Of a stretch of 64,000 bases of DNA, positions 1 to 7,506 are shown piece after piece. Both the position numbers and the translations under genes were made by a program. Under the pieces are notes generated by a model. That model ran no database searches. It worked only from the letters and a program-made list of their open reading frames with translations, and was not told the DNA's origin. Source of the stretch: Alphaproteobacteria bacterium Ga0077535 (GTDB taxonomy: Bacteria > Pseudomonadota > Alphaproteobacteria > Caulobacterales > Aquidulcibacteraceae); contig LNEK01000016.1 of the NCBI GenBank assembly GCA_001464425.1, forward strand, positions 56,734-120,733, written 5' to 3'. Numbering within the stretch: position 1 is the stretch's first letter; each line of letters starts with the position of its first letter.

Positions 1-1630
1 GGGGCACGCGAACAAGCTCGCCGGCCTTAACCTCGACCATGGCGTCCACAGCGCTGAACGCAGTCTGGCGGTGCGCCACGATCACCATCGTTGCGCATCG
101 CCTACTCTCTACAATCTTGCGCATGGTGGTTTGCTCTGCCTCTGGATCGAGCGCAGACGTCGCCTCGTCAAAGAGGTAAAGACCCGCCGGCTTCAAGATC
201 GCCCGCGCCAATGCCACGCGCTGTCGCTCGCCTCCCGAAAGCCGCGCCCCTCGTTCTCCGACGCGCGTCTCCAGTCCTTCCGGCAATTGTTTGAGGAGAG
301 TATCCAGGCCGACGATCGCGACCGCGCGCGCAATCTCCTCCTCAGTCGCATCGCGCCCGAACTCAATATTGGCGCGAATGCTGGCATCGAGCAGAAATGT
401 CTCCTGCAAGGCAATCGCCATGACCGTCGAATCGCCCGGAGATGCTCCGGCGACACTGACCTCGCCCTCTGCGGGACTAACCTGGCCAGTAAGCAGTCTG
501 ACCACTGTCGACTTGCCCGCGCCACTCGCTCCCTTAAGTCCCATTTTGACGCCACCGTCGCAGACGAAGTTCGCCGCACGCAGGACTTCGCGCCCGGTAT
601 CGTAAGCAACAGCGACATTTACCAGGCGCACCGTCGCGGCCGACGTGTCCGTTGCGGACGATCGCTTCCATAACTTTCCCGGCTGGAATAACGGTTCAAC
701 GAGCGCTAGCGCGAGAATCAGATCCCGGAAGGCCTGCGCAGCCATCTCCAACGGCCGCAGCAAGGACGCGAACGTCACGCTGGCGAACACAACTAAGGTA
801 ACTCTCTCGGACGCATCCTGCGCGGATGTCCATGCAAGCCATAGAAGCCCTCCCAGGGCCGCAGCATAAACAGCTACATTCAACCCAGCCGCGCCGGCGC
901 GTAGGCGAACCAACAACCAGGACCATTTGGTCGCTCGCGACAAAGACTGCTTGAGGCCGCGTCGGACAAACTCATCGGCCTCAAAGGCCCGCACCACCTC
1001 CTTGTTGCCGATCGCATCGGCAAAGCGTCGAGCTGTCTCAACGCGCGCCGCAGTGGCAGCTCCCGCGGTGCGTGTCATGCTTCTCGCGCGCCAGCAGGCG
1101 GCCGCCAAGTAGAGCGGCGCGTAGGCCAACATTACCAGCGCCAATGTGAGATGGCCCAGGCTCGCAATGAGGACTGCCGCGCTTGCTGAGGCAAGCAGTA
1201 CCGCAGGCGCCGTGAAGACAAGATGCTGGAACAGGAGCCTACAGCCCGCGAGCGCATTCCCGAGCGCCTGCATCTCGGCGCCGAGCCCCGCGCGGGCGTG
1301 CCTTCTCAATGCGTCGGTGAAGACCGAAAGCGTGAGCGTTTGCTCCAGCCGCAATTCGGCTTCGGCGTGGCATCGCCACTTCAAGACATCGAGCGCCTGC
1401 GCCACAACACCCAATACGACCGCCGCTATGAGCACCAGATAGCCGTTGCTGGAGTTCGCAGGCGTTACCGCGAACGCCAGCGCAGCGGCGGCAGCAGCCC
1501 CGGCGATCGCGCTGAGGGCCATCAAGCCTACGCCAACGAACGTCGCGCGACGTGCTGCGGCATCCAGTGCGTTGAGCACCAGGCCAGATGCAGCTTGCAA
1601 AACGCTGATCGGCCCGCTCGCCACCGTCAT
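1..1630 (-). CDS. Lasso-peptide ABC exporter (McjD-like), 3' end cut by window edge
   Basis: Predicted inner-membrane half-transporter with fused membrane and ATPase domains; by analogy with McjD it would export the mature lasso peptide and may give self-immunity. About 543 residues are visible. The first ~300 are hydrophobic and helical. The ATPase part has a Walker A (GASGAGKST, near residue 370), the signature LSGGERQRVALARA (~467), Walker B LYLFDEATSALD (~487) and the H-loop IVAHR (~515). The ATG at 1628-1630 overlaps the cyclase stop as ATGA, so the two genes are translationally coupled. Reading frame holds from the start to base 1 without a break. The remaining C-terminus lies outside the window and is probably short, because the H-loop is already past. 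A generic lipid or drug exporter is the alternative, but the operon context favours peptide export. Confidence 0.88.
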   Translation of the reverse strand, partial: MTVASGPISVLQAASGLVLNALDAAARRATFVGVGLMALSAIAGAAAAAALAFAVTPANSSNGYLVLIAAVVLGVVAQALDVLKWRCHAEAELRLEQTLTLSVFTDALRRHARAGLGAEMQALGNALAGCRLLFQHLVFTAPAVLLASASAAVLIASLGHLTLALVMLAYAPLYLAAACWRARSMTRTAGAATAARVETARRFADAIGNKEVVRAFEADEFVRRGLKQSLSRATKWSWLLVRLRAGAAGLNVAVYAAALGGLLWLAWTSAQDASERVTLVVFASVTFASLLRPLEMAAQAFRDLILALALVEPLFQPGKLWKRSSATDTSAATVRLVNVAVAYDTGREVLRAANFVCDGGVKMGLKGASGAGKSTVVRLLTGQVSPAEGEVSVAGASPGDSTVMAIALQETFLLDASIRANIEFGRDATEEEIARAVAIVGLDTLLKQLPEGLETRVGERGARLSGGERQRVALARAILKPAGLYLFDEATSALDPEAEQTTMRKIVESRRCATMVIVAHRQTAFSAVDAMVEVKAGELVRVP

Positions 1631-3354
1631 GCAGCAATTGTGGCGCGGGCAGCGCTCCAAGCACTCGCCCACGCTTCGACAGCATACAATTGCAGCAGAA
1701 GAAGTTCTCGACCGTCACGCGGGTCGCCCGCCCGCGGAAGATCCCGTTCAACGGCCGTCGAATTGACTATGCCGTGCTTTACCAGTGCGCCATCGAGAAG
1801 TTGCTCTCTGATCTGGAGAGCATTTGCGGCGCAAACCTCGGCGTAGTAGCCGTCCATCGCACCCTTTCCGGTCCTCCCGATAATCTGACTCGGCACGATG
1901 TCTTCGAAGGCCTCCCTCAACAGCGTCCGATCGCGGCCGCGGTCGGAGAGCACCCAAGAGGGAATGCGCAGGACCGCCTCTATGATTGGCTGGCTAACCA
2001 TGACCAGTTCGGTGTCGACGAAGTCCGCGCGTCGATATGGATAGGACAGGTTTAGACAGTCTAGGACTGCCCAAGCGTGCAACCGCTTTCCAGGCGAGAA
2101 CTCAACGTCCTTGAACCACGGATGGTCACGCAACCAACCAGCTCCAGGACTGCCAAGGTCAGCCGCTAAGTACGGATTGCGCATAGACGCCGCCGGATCA
2201 AATGTCCCCGATCCGTACGCCAACCGCCATCCCTCTCGCACGATTGTCCATAGCGACGTGCGCGCGAGCCGCGCATTGTCTAACGCGACCCTCAATGCTC
2301 CGGGCGACAGCCCATGACTCAGGAAATAATCCGCGCAATAGGTCTTCGCCCGCAGCTGGAAGAAGAGCCCATCACCGCCCGCGCCCGACGTGCACACGCT
2401 GGGCTTCAAACGTTGCGCGGCGGTTAGCTCCGCGTCATCGTTCTCGATCGAAAACACATAGCCGAGCGGGCGCGGCTGGTCAGTGACCTCCAAGGCGCGT
2501 TCTATTCGCACGTCGCTCGGCTTGAACTCCGAGATCAGCAGCTCCACTCCTGCGGCCTCCGCCGCCATGCGTGCATATTTCAGCTCGTCCAGTTCACTGC
2601 CGTCGCCTTGCGTGAACGTGAGACAGGTCAGGCGATCAGGGGAGACCGTCTGCCGCAAACAGCTCAACACAACGGACGAGTCGAGGCCGCCTGAGAGCAG
2701 ATGCAGGATCCTGACCTTGTCCCTCGCGAGATCACTCACCGACTGCAACACGGCATCGCGTAACAAGCGGCGAGCGGCCGTGCGATCTTCGACCAGATCA
2801 TGGACGAAACTGCCGGGGCGCCAAAGAGCCTCACACTCGCCATCCTCATTTAGACTCGACCCCGGCAATAACTCTCGAACACCTGTAAGACCCGAGCGGC
2901 CATCCCGAATCCGCGCGTCCTCTACGAACGCCGCGACATCGTTCCAGTCTGGGCCGCTATCTCGCCAGCCAACTGCGCGTGCGTCCCGCAAATCGGAGAA
3001 GACCAACATCGCCCCGCGCCACTTCGCGTAGAAGCAAGGCAAGCGTCCGCTCGGATCCCGAAGCACTTGCCAACGAACGCCATCGCGCGTCGGCATCGTC
3101 GCGACGTAGCGGCCCCAAGTCTTCGAAAGCAAGTCCGAAAGCGCCGAAACCGAAGCGAGCGTTCTGAAGACGTCTTGGCGATTGTTGGAGTGCAGGTTGC
3201 CTACAACGACCAGATCACTTCCATCGATACTATGCGTGGCGACGCCCGCGCGCGCCAACACTAACGCGCGGGGCGTGCTGAGCGCAGTGAGCCAACCGTC
3301 CCCGACTTGAACGCCCAACCCTGCTCGATCGCCTAGTATGATCACGTACCGCAT
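1627..3354 (-). CDS. Lasso peptide cyclase, asparagine-synthetase-like (C protein)
   Basis: Predicted ATP-dependent macrolactam synthetase. In lasso biosynthesis this family adenylates the Glu/Asp side chain at core position 7-9 and closes the ring on the N-terminal amine. The 575-residue protein has the asparagine-synthetase layout: an N-terminal glutaminase-like half that lacks the catalytic Cys2 (it begins MRYVIILGD), and a C-terminal synthetase half with the PP-loop motif LLSGGLDSSVV (~residue 220) and a second ATP-site motif SGAGGDGLFFQ. The chosen ATG (3352-3354) starts one base after the B-protein stop. An ATG 51 bases upstream would overlap the B gene and is less likely. A true AsnB is unlikely because of the missing Cys2 and the neighbouring precursors, B protein and exporter. 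Confidence 0.9.
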   Translation of the reverse strand: MRYVIILGDRAGLGVQVGDGWLTALSTPRALVLARAGVATHSIDGSDLVVVGNLHSNNRQDVFRTLASVSALSDLLSKTWGRYVATMPTRDGVRWQVLRDPSGRLPCFYAKWRGAMLVFSDLRDARAVGWRDSGPDWNDVAAFVEDARIRDGRSGLTGVRELLPGSSLNEDGECEALWRPGSFVHDLVEDRTAARRLLRDAVLQSVSDLARDKVRILHLLSGGLDSSVVLSCLRQTVSPDRLTCLTFTQGDGSELDELKYARMAAEAAGVELLISEFKPSDVRIERALEVTDQPRPLGYVFSIENDDAELTAAQRLKPSVCTSGAGGDGLFFQLRAKTYCADYFLSHGLSPGALRVALDNARLARTSLWTIVREGWRLAYGSGTFDPAASMRNPYLAADLGSPGAGWLRDHPWFKDVEFSPGKRLHAWAVLDCLNLSYPYRRADFVDTELVMVSQPIIEAVLRIPSWVLSDRGRDRTLLREAFEDIVPSQIIGRTGKGAMDGYYAEVCAANALQIREQLLDGALVKHGIVNSTAVERDLPRAGDPRDGRELLLLQLYAVEAWASAWSAARATIAA

Positions 3355-3355
3355 G

Positions 3356-3982
3356 TCACGCCGCCATGATGGGTTTGAATGCCCGGATGACGTCAGGATC
3401 GTCATTCAGAACGACCCCTTCGTGCTCCAGCCAACAATGCGCAGTGAAAGGAGCGCCCCTCACACCGAACATCCAAGTCGCGCGAAAGCCTCGCACGGAG
3501 AGATAGCGCAGCAATGCCAACGCTTCGAACATGCACGCGTAGTCCCTCGGATAGAGCGGGCGATGCACGAGGAAGCTCTGCACGGCTCGATGCAACTCGG
3601 GCGCGGCGGCGACGCGTTTGGGTTTGAAATGCACGGCGCGAAGGACGTCCGCGAATGGCATCTGGCGCAGCGTGCGTGAAGCCCAATGACAAGCGCCGAG
3701 CACGCCGGCTGCAAGCAGCGGCGACAGGTCATGTCTGCCAAGCGACGCTTGCCACGGGCTTATTGCGCTCTCCGATTTGGGTTTGTTGAGGAGACTGCGC
3801 GCGCCTAGCGCCGCCCAGACACTGCGCGCCGCCTCGGCACGCACAGCTTGCGCGAAGGCCACAGATCGCCCCCTTTCGATGCGCAGGTATCGGTCCCTAC
3901 CGACGTCAAGGATGACAATCCGATTGTCCGCCAACGCCAAATGGACGCCGGCCGCTAGGCCCGTAGAATTGAAGCGGGCCAT
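3356..3982 (-). CDS. Lasso peptide B protein: leader-binding domain plus transglutaminase-like peptidase
   Basis: Predicted leader peptidase that releases the core peptide before cyclisation. The 208-residue protein has an N-terminal ~80 residues that fit a RiPP recognition element (strand-rich, LADNRIVILDVGRDRYLRI) and a C-terminal peptidase of the Transglut_core3 type. The catalytic triad is visible: Cys in DYACMFEALALL, His in PFTAHCWLE and Asp in VVLNDDPD. It therefore corresponds to a fused B1-B2 protein, as in many proteobacterial clusters. I start it at ATG 3980-3982, which has a GAGG eight bases upstream and leaves 23 bases after the second precursor gene. The longest open frame starts at 4063, but that would overlap the precursor. 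Downstream it is separated from the cyclase start by one base. Confidence 0.9.
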   Translation of the reverse strand: MARFNSTGLAAGVHLALADNRIVILDVGRDRYLRIERGRSVAFAQAVRAEAARSVWAALGARSLLNKPKSESAISPWQASLGRHDLSPLLAAGVLGACHWASRTLRQMPFADVLRAVHFKPKRVAAAPELHRAVQSFLVHRPLYPRDYACMFEALALLRYLSVRGFRATWMFGVRGAPFTAHCWLEHEGVVLNDDPDVIRAFKPIMAA

Positions 3983-4005
3983 CAGGCCCGCCTCAACCGA
4001 CACGC

Positions 4006-4128
4006 TCACAGCCAGATCAACGGCTGACCGTTCATCTCGCGATGGGCATTGCCCGAGTCGCAAGTCAGTTCGCTTGCGGCGCCCATCTCCTCGGCGACCA
4101 CTTCAAGCTCTTCACGATCGTCCCGCAT
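4006..4128 (-). CDS. Second lasso precursor peptide (40 aa), unusual Asp1 core
   Basis: A 40-codon gene too small for standard gene calls. The product has an acidic 23-residue leader ending GAASELTC and a predicted 17-residue core DSGNAHREMNGQPLIWL. The leader keeps the Thr at position -2 that lasso B proteins and cyclases recognise. Glu8 would accept the macrolactam bond. Alignment with precursor 1 is gap-free across the core: both have G3, N4, E8 and the tail NGQPL. The odd points are Asp as residue 1, where Gly, Ser, Ala or Cys is usual, and Cys at -1. The stop lies 23 bases before the B-protein start. No strong ribosome site is seen before ATG 4126-4128 (GGAGTGAGCC precedes it). It could be a functional second product or a decaying duplicate of precursor 1. 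Confidence 0.72.
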   Translation of the reverse strand: MRDDREELEVVAEEMGAASELTCDSGNAHREMNGQPLIWL

Positions 4129-4247
4129 GGCTCACTCCATACTCACGCCGCAGATTGCGGCGTTGAGATGGTCGCGTGGGCCACGCCTATATGGGACTCT
4201 ATTGTGATGACAATTTCGTACCTCGCGATCCATAGTGCAAACGCAAA

Positions 4248-4275
4248 CGCACGCCGCGAGGCTTCGCGACGTGCG
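4248..4275 (-). promoter_or_regulatory. Stem-loop between the two precursor genes
   Basis: An inverted repeat with arms CGCACG/CGTGCG and CGCGA/TCGCG, separated by one mismatch and closed by a four-base loop, sits 21 bases after the stop of precursor 1. There is no T-run on either side, so a simple intrinsic terminator is not obvious. Such a hairpin could stabilise the precursor mRNA or partly terminate transcription so that precursor exceeds enzyme; this role is inferred. Confidence 0.45.
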
Positions 4276-4296
4276 CTTCTTTCGGTCGTGATCCGC

Positions 4297-4425
4297 TTAC
4301 TTGAAGTAAAGCGGCTGCCCATTGGGCTCGACGCCCGTGTTGCCGATCGCCTGCGTCAGCTCGCTCGCAGCGCCGATCTCGACGACTTCTTCGATCTCTT
4401 CGCGGCGTTCCACTTTATCGGTCAT
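4297..4425 (-). CDS. Lasso precursor peptide 1 (42 aa)
   Basis: Encodes a 42-residue peptide with a charged 25-residue leader (MTDKVERREEIEEVVEIG, then AASELTQ) and a predicted core AIGNTGVEPNGQPLYFK. Thr at -2 and Glu at core position 8 match the lasso rules, giving an eight-residue ring closed between the Ala1 amine and the Glu8 side chain, then a nine-residue loop and tail with bulky Tyr and Phe that could lock the thread. The opening AIGNTG is reminiscent of caulonodin-type cores from Caulobacter, from memory. I chose ATG 4423-4425 because GGAG lies seven bases before it; an ATG twelve bases upstream would add four residues. The 94-base leader back to the GntR stop is the only space for a dedicated promoter. 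It holds GGAGG-CGCCAA-CCTCC and GTCGA-GTTAC-TCGAC hairpins. Confidence 0.85.
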   Translation of the reverse strand: MTDKVERREEIEEVVEIGAASELTQAIGNTGVEPNGQPLYFK

Positions 4426-4519
4426 TGTCGTCTCCATTCGCTCGTCGAGTAACTCGACCCGTGGAGGTTGGCGCCTCCCCTTCAGATATCCCACTCAATA
4501 GGCATGAATATTAGGACGG

Positions 4520-5122
4520 CTACTCTCCGTTCGGCGGCAGCGCCCGAAGGACCGCGCGTTCTCTGATCGCGCCGGCGCACGCAATTCTCTTGGCGTGGTA
4601 GCGCTTCAACAAGGTCAGGAGCTCACGCTTCGTAGAGGCTGTGGCAATCATGGAGATTTCTTCCATGCTGCCGGCGAGTGTCTCTGGCTCCACCCGCCGA
4701 GCGGCATGCAGGCGATCATCGGCGTTGGCGGCCGCTCGGCGGAGCTCTCGGTTCGCCTCGCCCTCGATCGCCCCCAAAACGTTGCGTACATTGTCCGCAT
4801 AATCGTCGGTCGTCTCGATCCCTAGAGGCGCAGCCGCGCGCCCTTCGAGCGCGAGGCGAACGAGCGCTCCCCGCCACTCGTAAAGAGTGGCTAGTTCCCT
4901 CTCGCTCCAGAGCATGGCGAAGAACCCACGCGCCGGCTTCGCGGCGATCAAACGCTCGGTGGCAAGGCGCGTTAACGCCTCGCGCACCGGTGTTGCGCTC
5001 GCTTGCATGTCGGCCGCAATCCGGCCCACATCGAGCCGCTCACGTAGGCGAAAGCCGCCGGCGAGGAGCCGCCGGCGGAGTTCTAGATAAATCCGTTCAC
5101 TGATCGCAGGGTCCGCAGCCAT
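4520..5122 (-). CDS. GntR-family transcriptional regulator
   Basis: A 200-residue regulator with an N-terminal winged helix of the GntR type: ISERIYLELRRRLLAGGFRLRERLDVGRIAADM, then PVREALTRLATERLIAAKPARGFF (residues ~8-75), followed by a helical ligand-binding part resembling the FCD group (LYEWRGALVRLALEG, DDRLHAARRVE). I start it at ATG 5120-5122, which follows the dioxygenase stop by eight bases. A longer frame reaches back into the dioxygenase gene and has no support. It lies in the same direction as luxI and the dioxygenase and 94 bases before precursor 1, so it may act as a local switch for the lasso genes. Its effector is not visible from sequence; FCD-type regulators often bind small carboxylic acids. 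Confidence 0.82.
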   Translation of the reverse strand: MAADPAISERIYLELRRRLLAGGFRLRERLDVGRIAADMQASATPVREALTRLATERLIAAKPARGFFAMLWSERELATLYEWRGALVRLALEGRAAAPLGIETTDDYADNVRNVLGAIEGEANRELRRAAANADDRLHAARRVEPETLAGSMEEISMIATASTKRELLTLLKRYHAKRIACAGAIRERAVLRALPPNGE

Positions 5123-5130
5123 CGCACCCA

Positions 5131-6012
5131 CTAGCCGCTGCGAGCGGCATAGTGCTCCCGCAATTGCGTCGCGATTTCCGGAGTGAGCGCATCCACATGC
5201 GCCTGCGGCTCTCCGCAATCATCCAGCCAACGAATGGGATCCTGCCCTTCCCAACCGCCAAGATTGGGCCGATGCATCTGAAAGCCCAGCAAACGCTGCA
5301 GCCGTTCGGGAAAGCAACGCACGACCTCCATCGGGTAAGCGAGGAACTGGTTCTCGTAGGTCTTGAGCCAGCCCAGGCAATAGCTGACGATGACGCCGGT
5401 GCGCGGCGCGTTGCTATAGTTCGCGCCGGCCGCATGCGTCAGCGAGCCCAGGAAGAGACAGGCCGACCCCTTCGGCATCGAGGCGGAGATGCTGTCGATG
5501 GGATCGATGCTGCGATCGAGTTCGGCGCGGTGCGAACTGGGCCAAAGCCGGGTTGCGCCATTTTCCTCGGTGAAGTCGCTGACCGCCCACATCACATTTA
5601 AGAGCCAATGGCGGCCTTGCGTCGACCATGGCCACATCTCTTCATCCCGGTGCGGGGCCTGGCCGCGTTCGCTTGGATGCACGCGCGTGGCTTGGGTCAA
5701 ATTGAGCTGAATACAATCGCACGACGGGCGCAGCAGCGCCTCGGCGATGGCGAGAATTCTCGCATTGAGCACAAGGTGCTGCACGATCGGCGCCTTCGAC
5801 AGAAGCCCGCCGACGCGCGTTGTCTCCCAGCCGTAGAAATCGCCTTGGCATTTGGGCGTGCGCTCTAGCCAGTGTTCGAGCTCGCCCGCGAGCGTCGCCG
5901 TCTCGTGCGCGCTCAGCGCCTCGTTCAAGATGAGATAACCGTCGCGCTCAAGCGCTTCGATGTCGGCGTCGAGCTGGCGGTCGCGGATCAAGAAGGGAGC
6001 GGTAGCACTCAT
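5131..6012 (-). CDS. PhyH-family Fe(II)/2-oxoglutarate dioxygenase beside luxI
   Basis: A 293-residue protein of the phytanoyl-CoA dioxygenase family. The iron-binding facial triad is visible as His and Asp in APHRDEEMW (~residue 120) and the distal His in GSLTHAAGANYS (~190), with Arg in NAPRTGVIV placed to bind 2-oxoglutarate. The start ATG 6010-6012 has a strong GGAGGAG seven bases upstream and lies 17 bases after the luxI stop, so the genes are almost certainly co-transcribed. I recall luxR-luxI-phyH arrangements from sphingomonads. A role in hydroxylating the acyl chain of the signal or its precursor is a reasonable inference, but a tailoring role on the lasso peptide cannot be excluded. 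Confidence 0.85.
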   Translation of the reverse strand: MSATAPFLIRDRQLDADIEALERDGYLILNEALSAHETATLAGELEHWLERTPKCQGDFYGWETTRVGGLLSKAPIVQHLVLNARILAIAEALLRPSCDCIQLNLTQATRVHPSERGQAPHRDEEMWPWSTQGRHWLLNVMWAVSDFTEENGATRLWPSSHRAELDRSIDPIDSISASMPKGSACLFLGSLTHAAGANYSNAPRTGVIVSYCLGWLKTYENQFLAYPMEVVRCFPERLQRLLGFQMHRPNLGGWEGQDPIRWLDDCGEPQAHVDALTPEIATQLREHYAARSG

Positions 6013-6029
6013 GGATAATCTCCTCCAAC

Positions 6030-6659
6030 TCAGGCGGCGTGCGCAAGCGCGCCGGGGATAAACCGGATCAAGGGACCTGTGATGCCGTGGCGCGCGCGCA
6101 CACGCCGCAGGCCCGCCGCGTCGATCTCGGCGACGAAGGCGCGCAGGCGTTCGCGTCCCCTGCCGTGCTTTGGCCCAAGCGCACGCGCGTCCCAGCCGGC
6201 ATTGGCCGCGAGCGGACCAAGTGCTGCATTGGCGACGAAGGTCACCCGCTCGATGCCAAACAGAAGCGCGGTTTCCATGATGCCGGCGATGATGCGCCCC
6301 AGCATGTGGTGGCGCGGCGCGCCCTTTGGCGTTTCGGGCGCCGGACAAAAGCGCGTCGCCTCCCACACTGATGGCCCCGTTGGCGGCGTCTCGCTGCAGA
6401 GGTGAGAAAACACCTCGCCCAGCAAATGCGGCTGTGTCGTGGGCAATAGGCGCGCCGAGGCGCCAACGGGAGCGCGCGGAGCGTCCGACTCGATCAGATA
6501 GATGGCGTCGGCGCTGTCATAGGAGTCGATCTCAAGGCCTGCCTGTTCATCGAGGCGCCATTTAAGTTCATCGATGAACACTGCCTTGCGCTGGCGGTGC
6601 ATCTCCATCAGCGCATGATGAAAGTGGCGCCGGTTCTCGGCGGTGACGATGTGGATCAT
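6030..6659 (-). CDS. luxI: LuxI-family acyl-homoserine-lactone synthase
   Basis: A 209-residue autoinducer synthase that would make an N-acyl-homoserine lactone from S-adenosylmethionine and an acyl carrier. The family's conserved N-terminal charged and aromatic residues are present in MHRQRKAVFIDELKWRLD, followed by LEIDSYDSADAIYLI, the central ARLLPTTQPHLLGEVF and VWEATRFCPAP, which forms part of the active-site cleft. AGGAGG lies about eleven bases before the ATG. A candidate lux box is placed 59 bases upstream of the start. The gene sits 112 bases after luxR on the same strand and 17 bases before the dioxygenase. The acyl chain length cannot be judged from the sequence. Confidence 0.92.
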   Translation of the reverse strand: MIHIVTAENRRHFHHALMEMHRQRKAVFIDELKWRLDEQAGLEIDSYDSADAIYLIESDAPRAPVGASARLLPTTQPHLLGEVFSHLCSETPPTGPSVWEATRFCPAPETPKGAPRHHMLGRIIAGIMETALLFGIERVTFVANAALGPLAANAGWDARALGPKHGRGRERLRAFVAEIDAAGLRRVRARHGITGPLIRFIPGALAHAA

Positions 6660-6717
6660 TGGGAAGCGCTCCTCCTCGACAGAGGGGCGACGCTGCCGCC
6701 AATTCGGTTATGGCGAA

Positions 6718-6737
6718 ATAGGTCTGATCAGATCGAT
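6718..6737 (-). promoter_or_regulatory. Candidate lux box upstream of luxI
   Basis: A 20-base imperfect palindrome, ATAGGTCTGATCAGATCGAT on the plus strand, matches at 8 of 10 positions between half sites and has a perfect ten-base centre, TCTGATCAGA. It lies 59 bases before the luxI start and between luxR and luxI, where LuxR-type activators commonly bind. Function is inferred from position and symmetry only. Confidence 0.5.
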
Positions 6738-6771
6738 TGACAGGGGCGGATTTGTCGTTCCGCGAGCGTTG

Positions 6772-7506
6772 TCAGTGCGCCACGTCATGCAAGAGAATTT
6801 CACCTTCCGCCATGGCGCGCACCACCGCTTGCACGCGCGTCGCCACGCCAAGTTTCCGCATGGCGCGCTGCACCGTGTTGTGCGCGCTCGATTCCTGAAT
6901 GCCCATCAAGACGCCGATCGCATAGTCGCCCTTGCCGCGCGCGACATACTCCAATGCTTCGCGCTCGCGGGCGCTCAAACGATTGCGGTCGCCGAACGGT
7001 TGTTCACGAAGAATTCGCCGGGCCGCCTCATGAGCGTAGACCGCGCACCAATGTGCGTTCTGGATATTGAGCGGATCGACGCCATCGGGACCGAACACCA
7101 GCGAACACGACGCTGGCAGCGCGCCCGGCGAATGCAGCGGAATGGTGAAGCCATCTGCAAGACCCGCTTCGGCGGCGAGATCAAGGATTGCCAGCTGGTC
7201 GGCCGTCAGCGTCTTGCGAAAGCCGCGATCTCTCCAACGAAACGGCAACAGCTGGCGCTGCGCTGTCAAGAACACCGGATCGCGCTTGGCCAGGTTCTCA
7301 ATGCTGAAATGTTCGACCCACGGCTGAGGATATTTCAGCATCGTGACGGCTTCTGGCGGCGGCCTTAACGGATCGACATGTGAGGCGCACGCCACATAAG
7401 GAAAGCCCAGCGCATCGACCTCGCGCAAGAAGAGCCTGCGCACGTCCTCGACCGCTCTCGCACCGGCGCAACGTTCGGCAAACGTCCAGACGAGGGTGTT
7501 GCTCAT
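6772..7506 (-). CDS. luxR: LuxR-family quorum-sensing regulator
   Basis: A 244-residue transcription factor with an N-terminal autoinducer-binding domain (residues ~10-160, including YPQPWVEHFSIENLAKRDPVF and conserved Trp, Tyr and Asp positions) and a C-terminal LuxR helix-turn-helix (LSAREREALEYVARGKGDYAIGVLMGIQESSAHNTVQRAMRKL, split here across residues ~180-225). It should bind the signal made by the adjacent synthase and activate the lux box before luxI. I start at ATG 7504-7506, which has GGAGG eleven bases upstream; the longer frame adds 38 residues unlike the family. It is the first gene of the leftward array that leads into the lasso genes and lies back to back with traG. Confidence 0.93.
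   Translation of the reverse strand: MSNTLVWTFAERCAGARAVEDVRRLFLREVDALGFPYVACASHVDPLRPPPEAVTMLKYPQPWVEHFSIENLAKRDPVFLTAQRQLLPFRWRDRGFRKTLTADQLAILDLAAEAGLADGFTIPLHSPGALPASCSLVFGPDGVDPLNIQNAHWCAVYAHEAARRILREQPFGDRNRLSAREREALEYVARGKGDYAIGVLMGIQESSAHNTVQRAMRKLGVATRVQAVVRAMAEGEILLHDVAH

Noticed and set aside
3983..4063. Upstream extension of the lasso B protein
   Set aside because: It would overlap the second precursor gene and lacks family similarity; the internal ATG has a better ribosome site.
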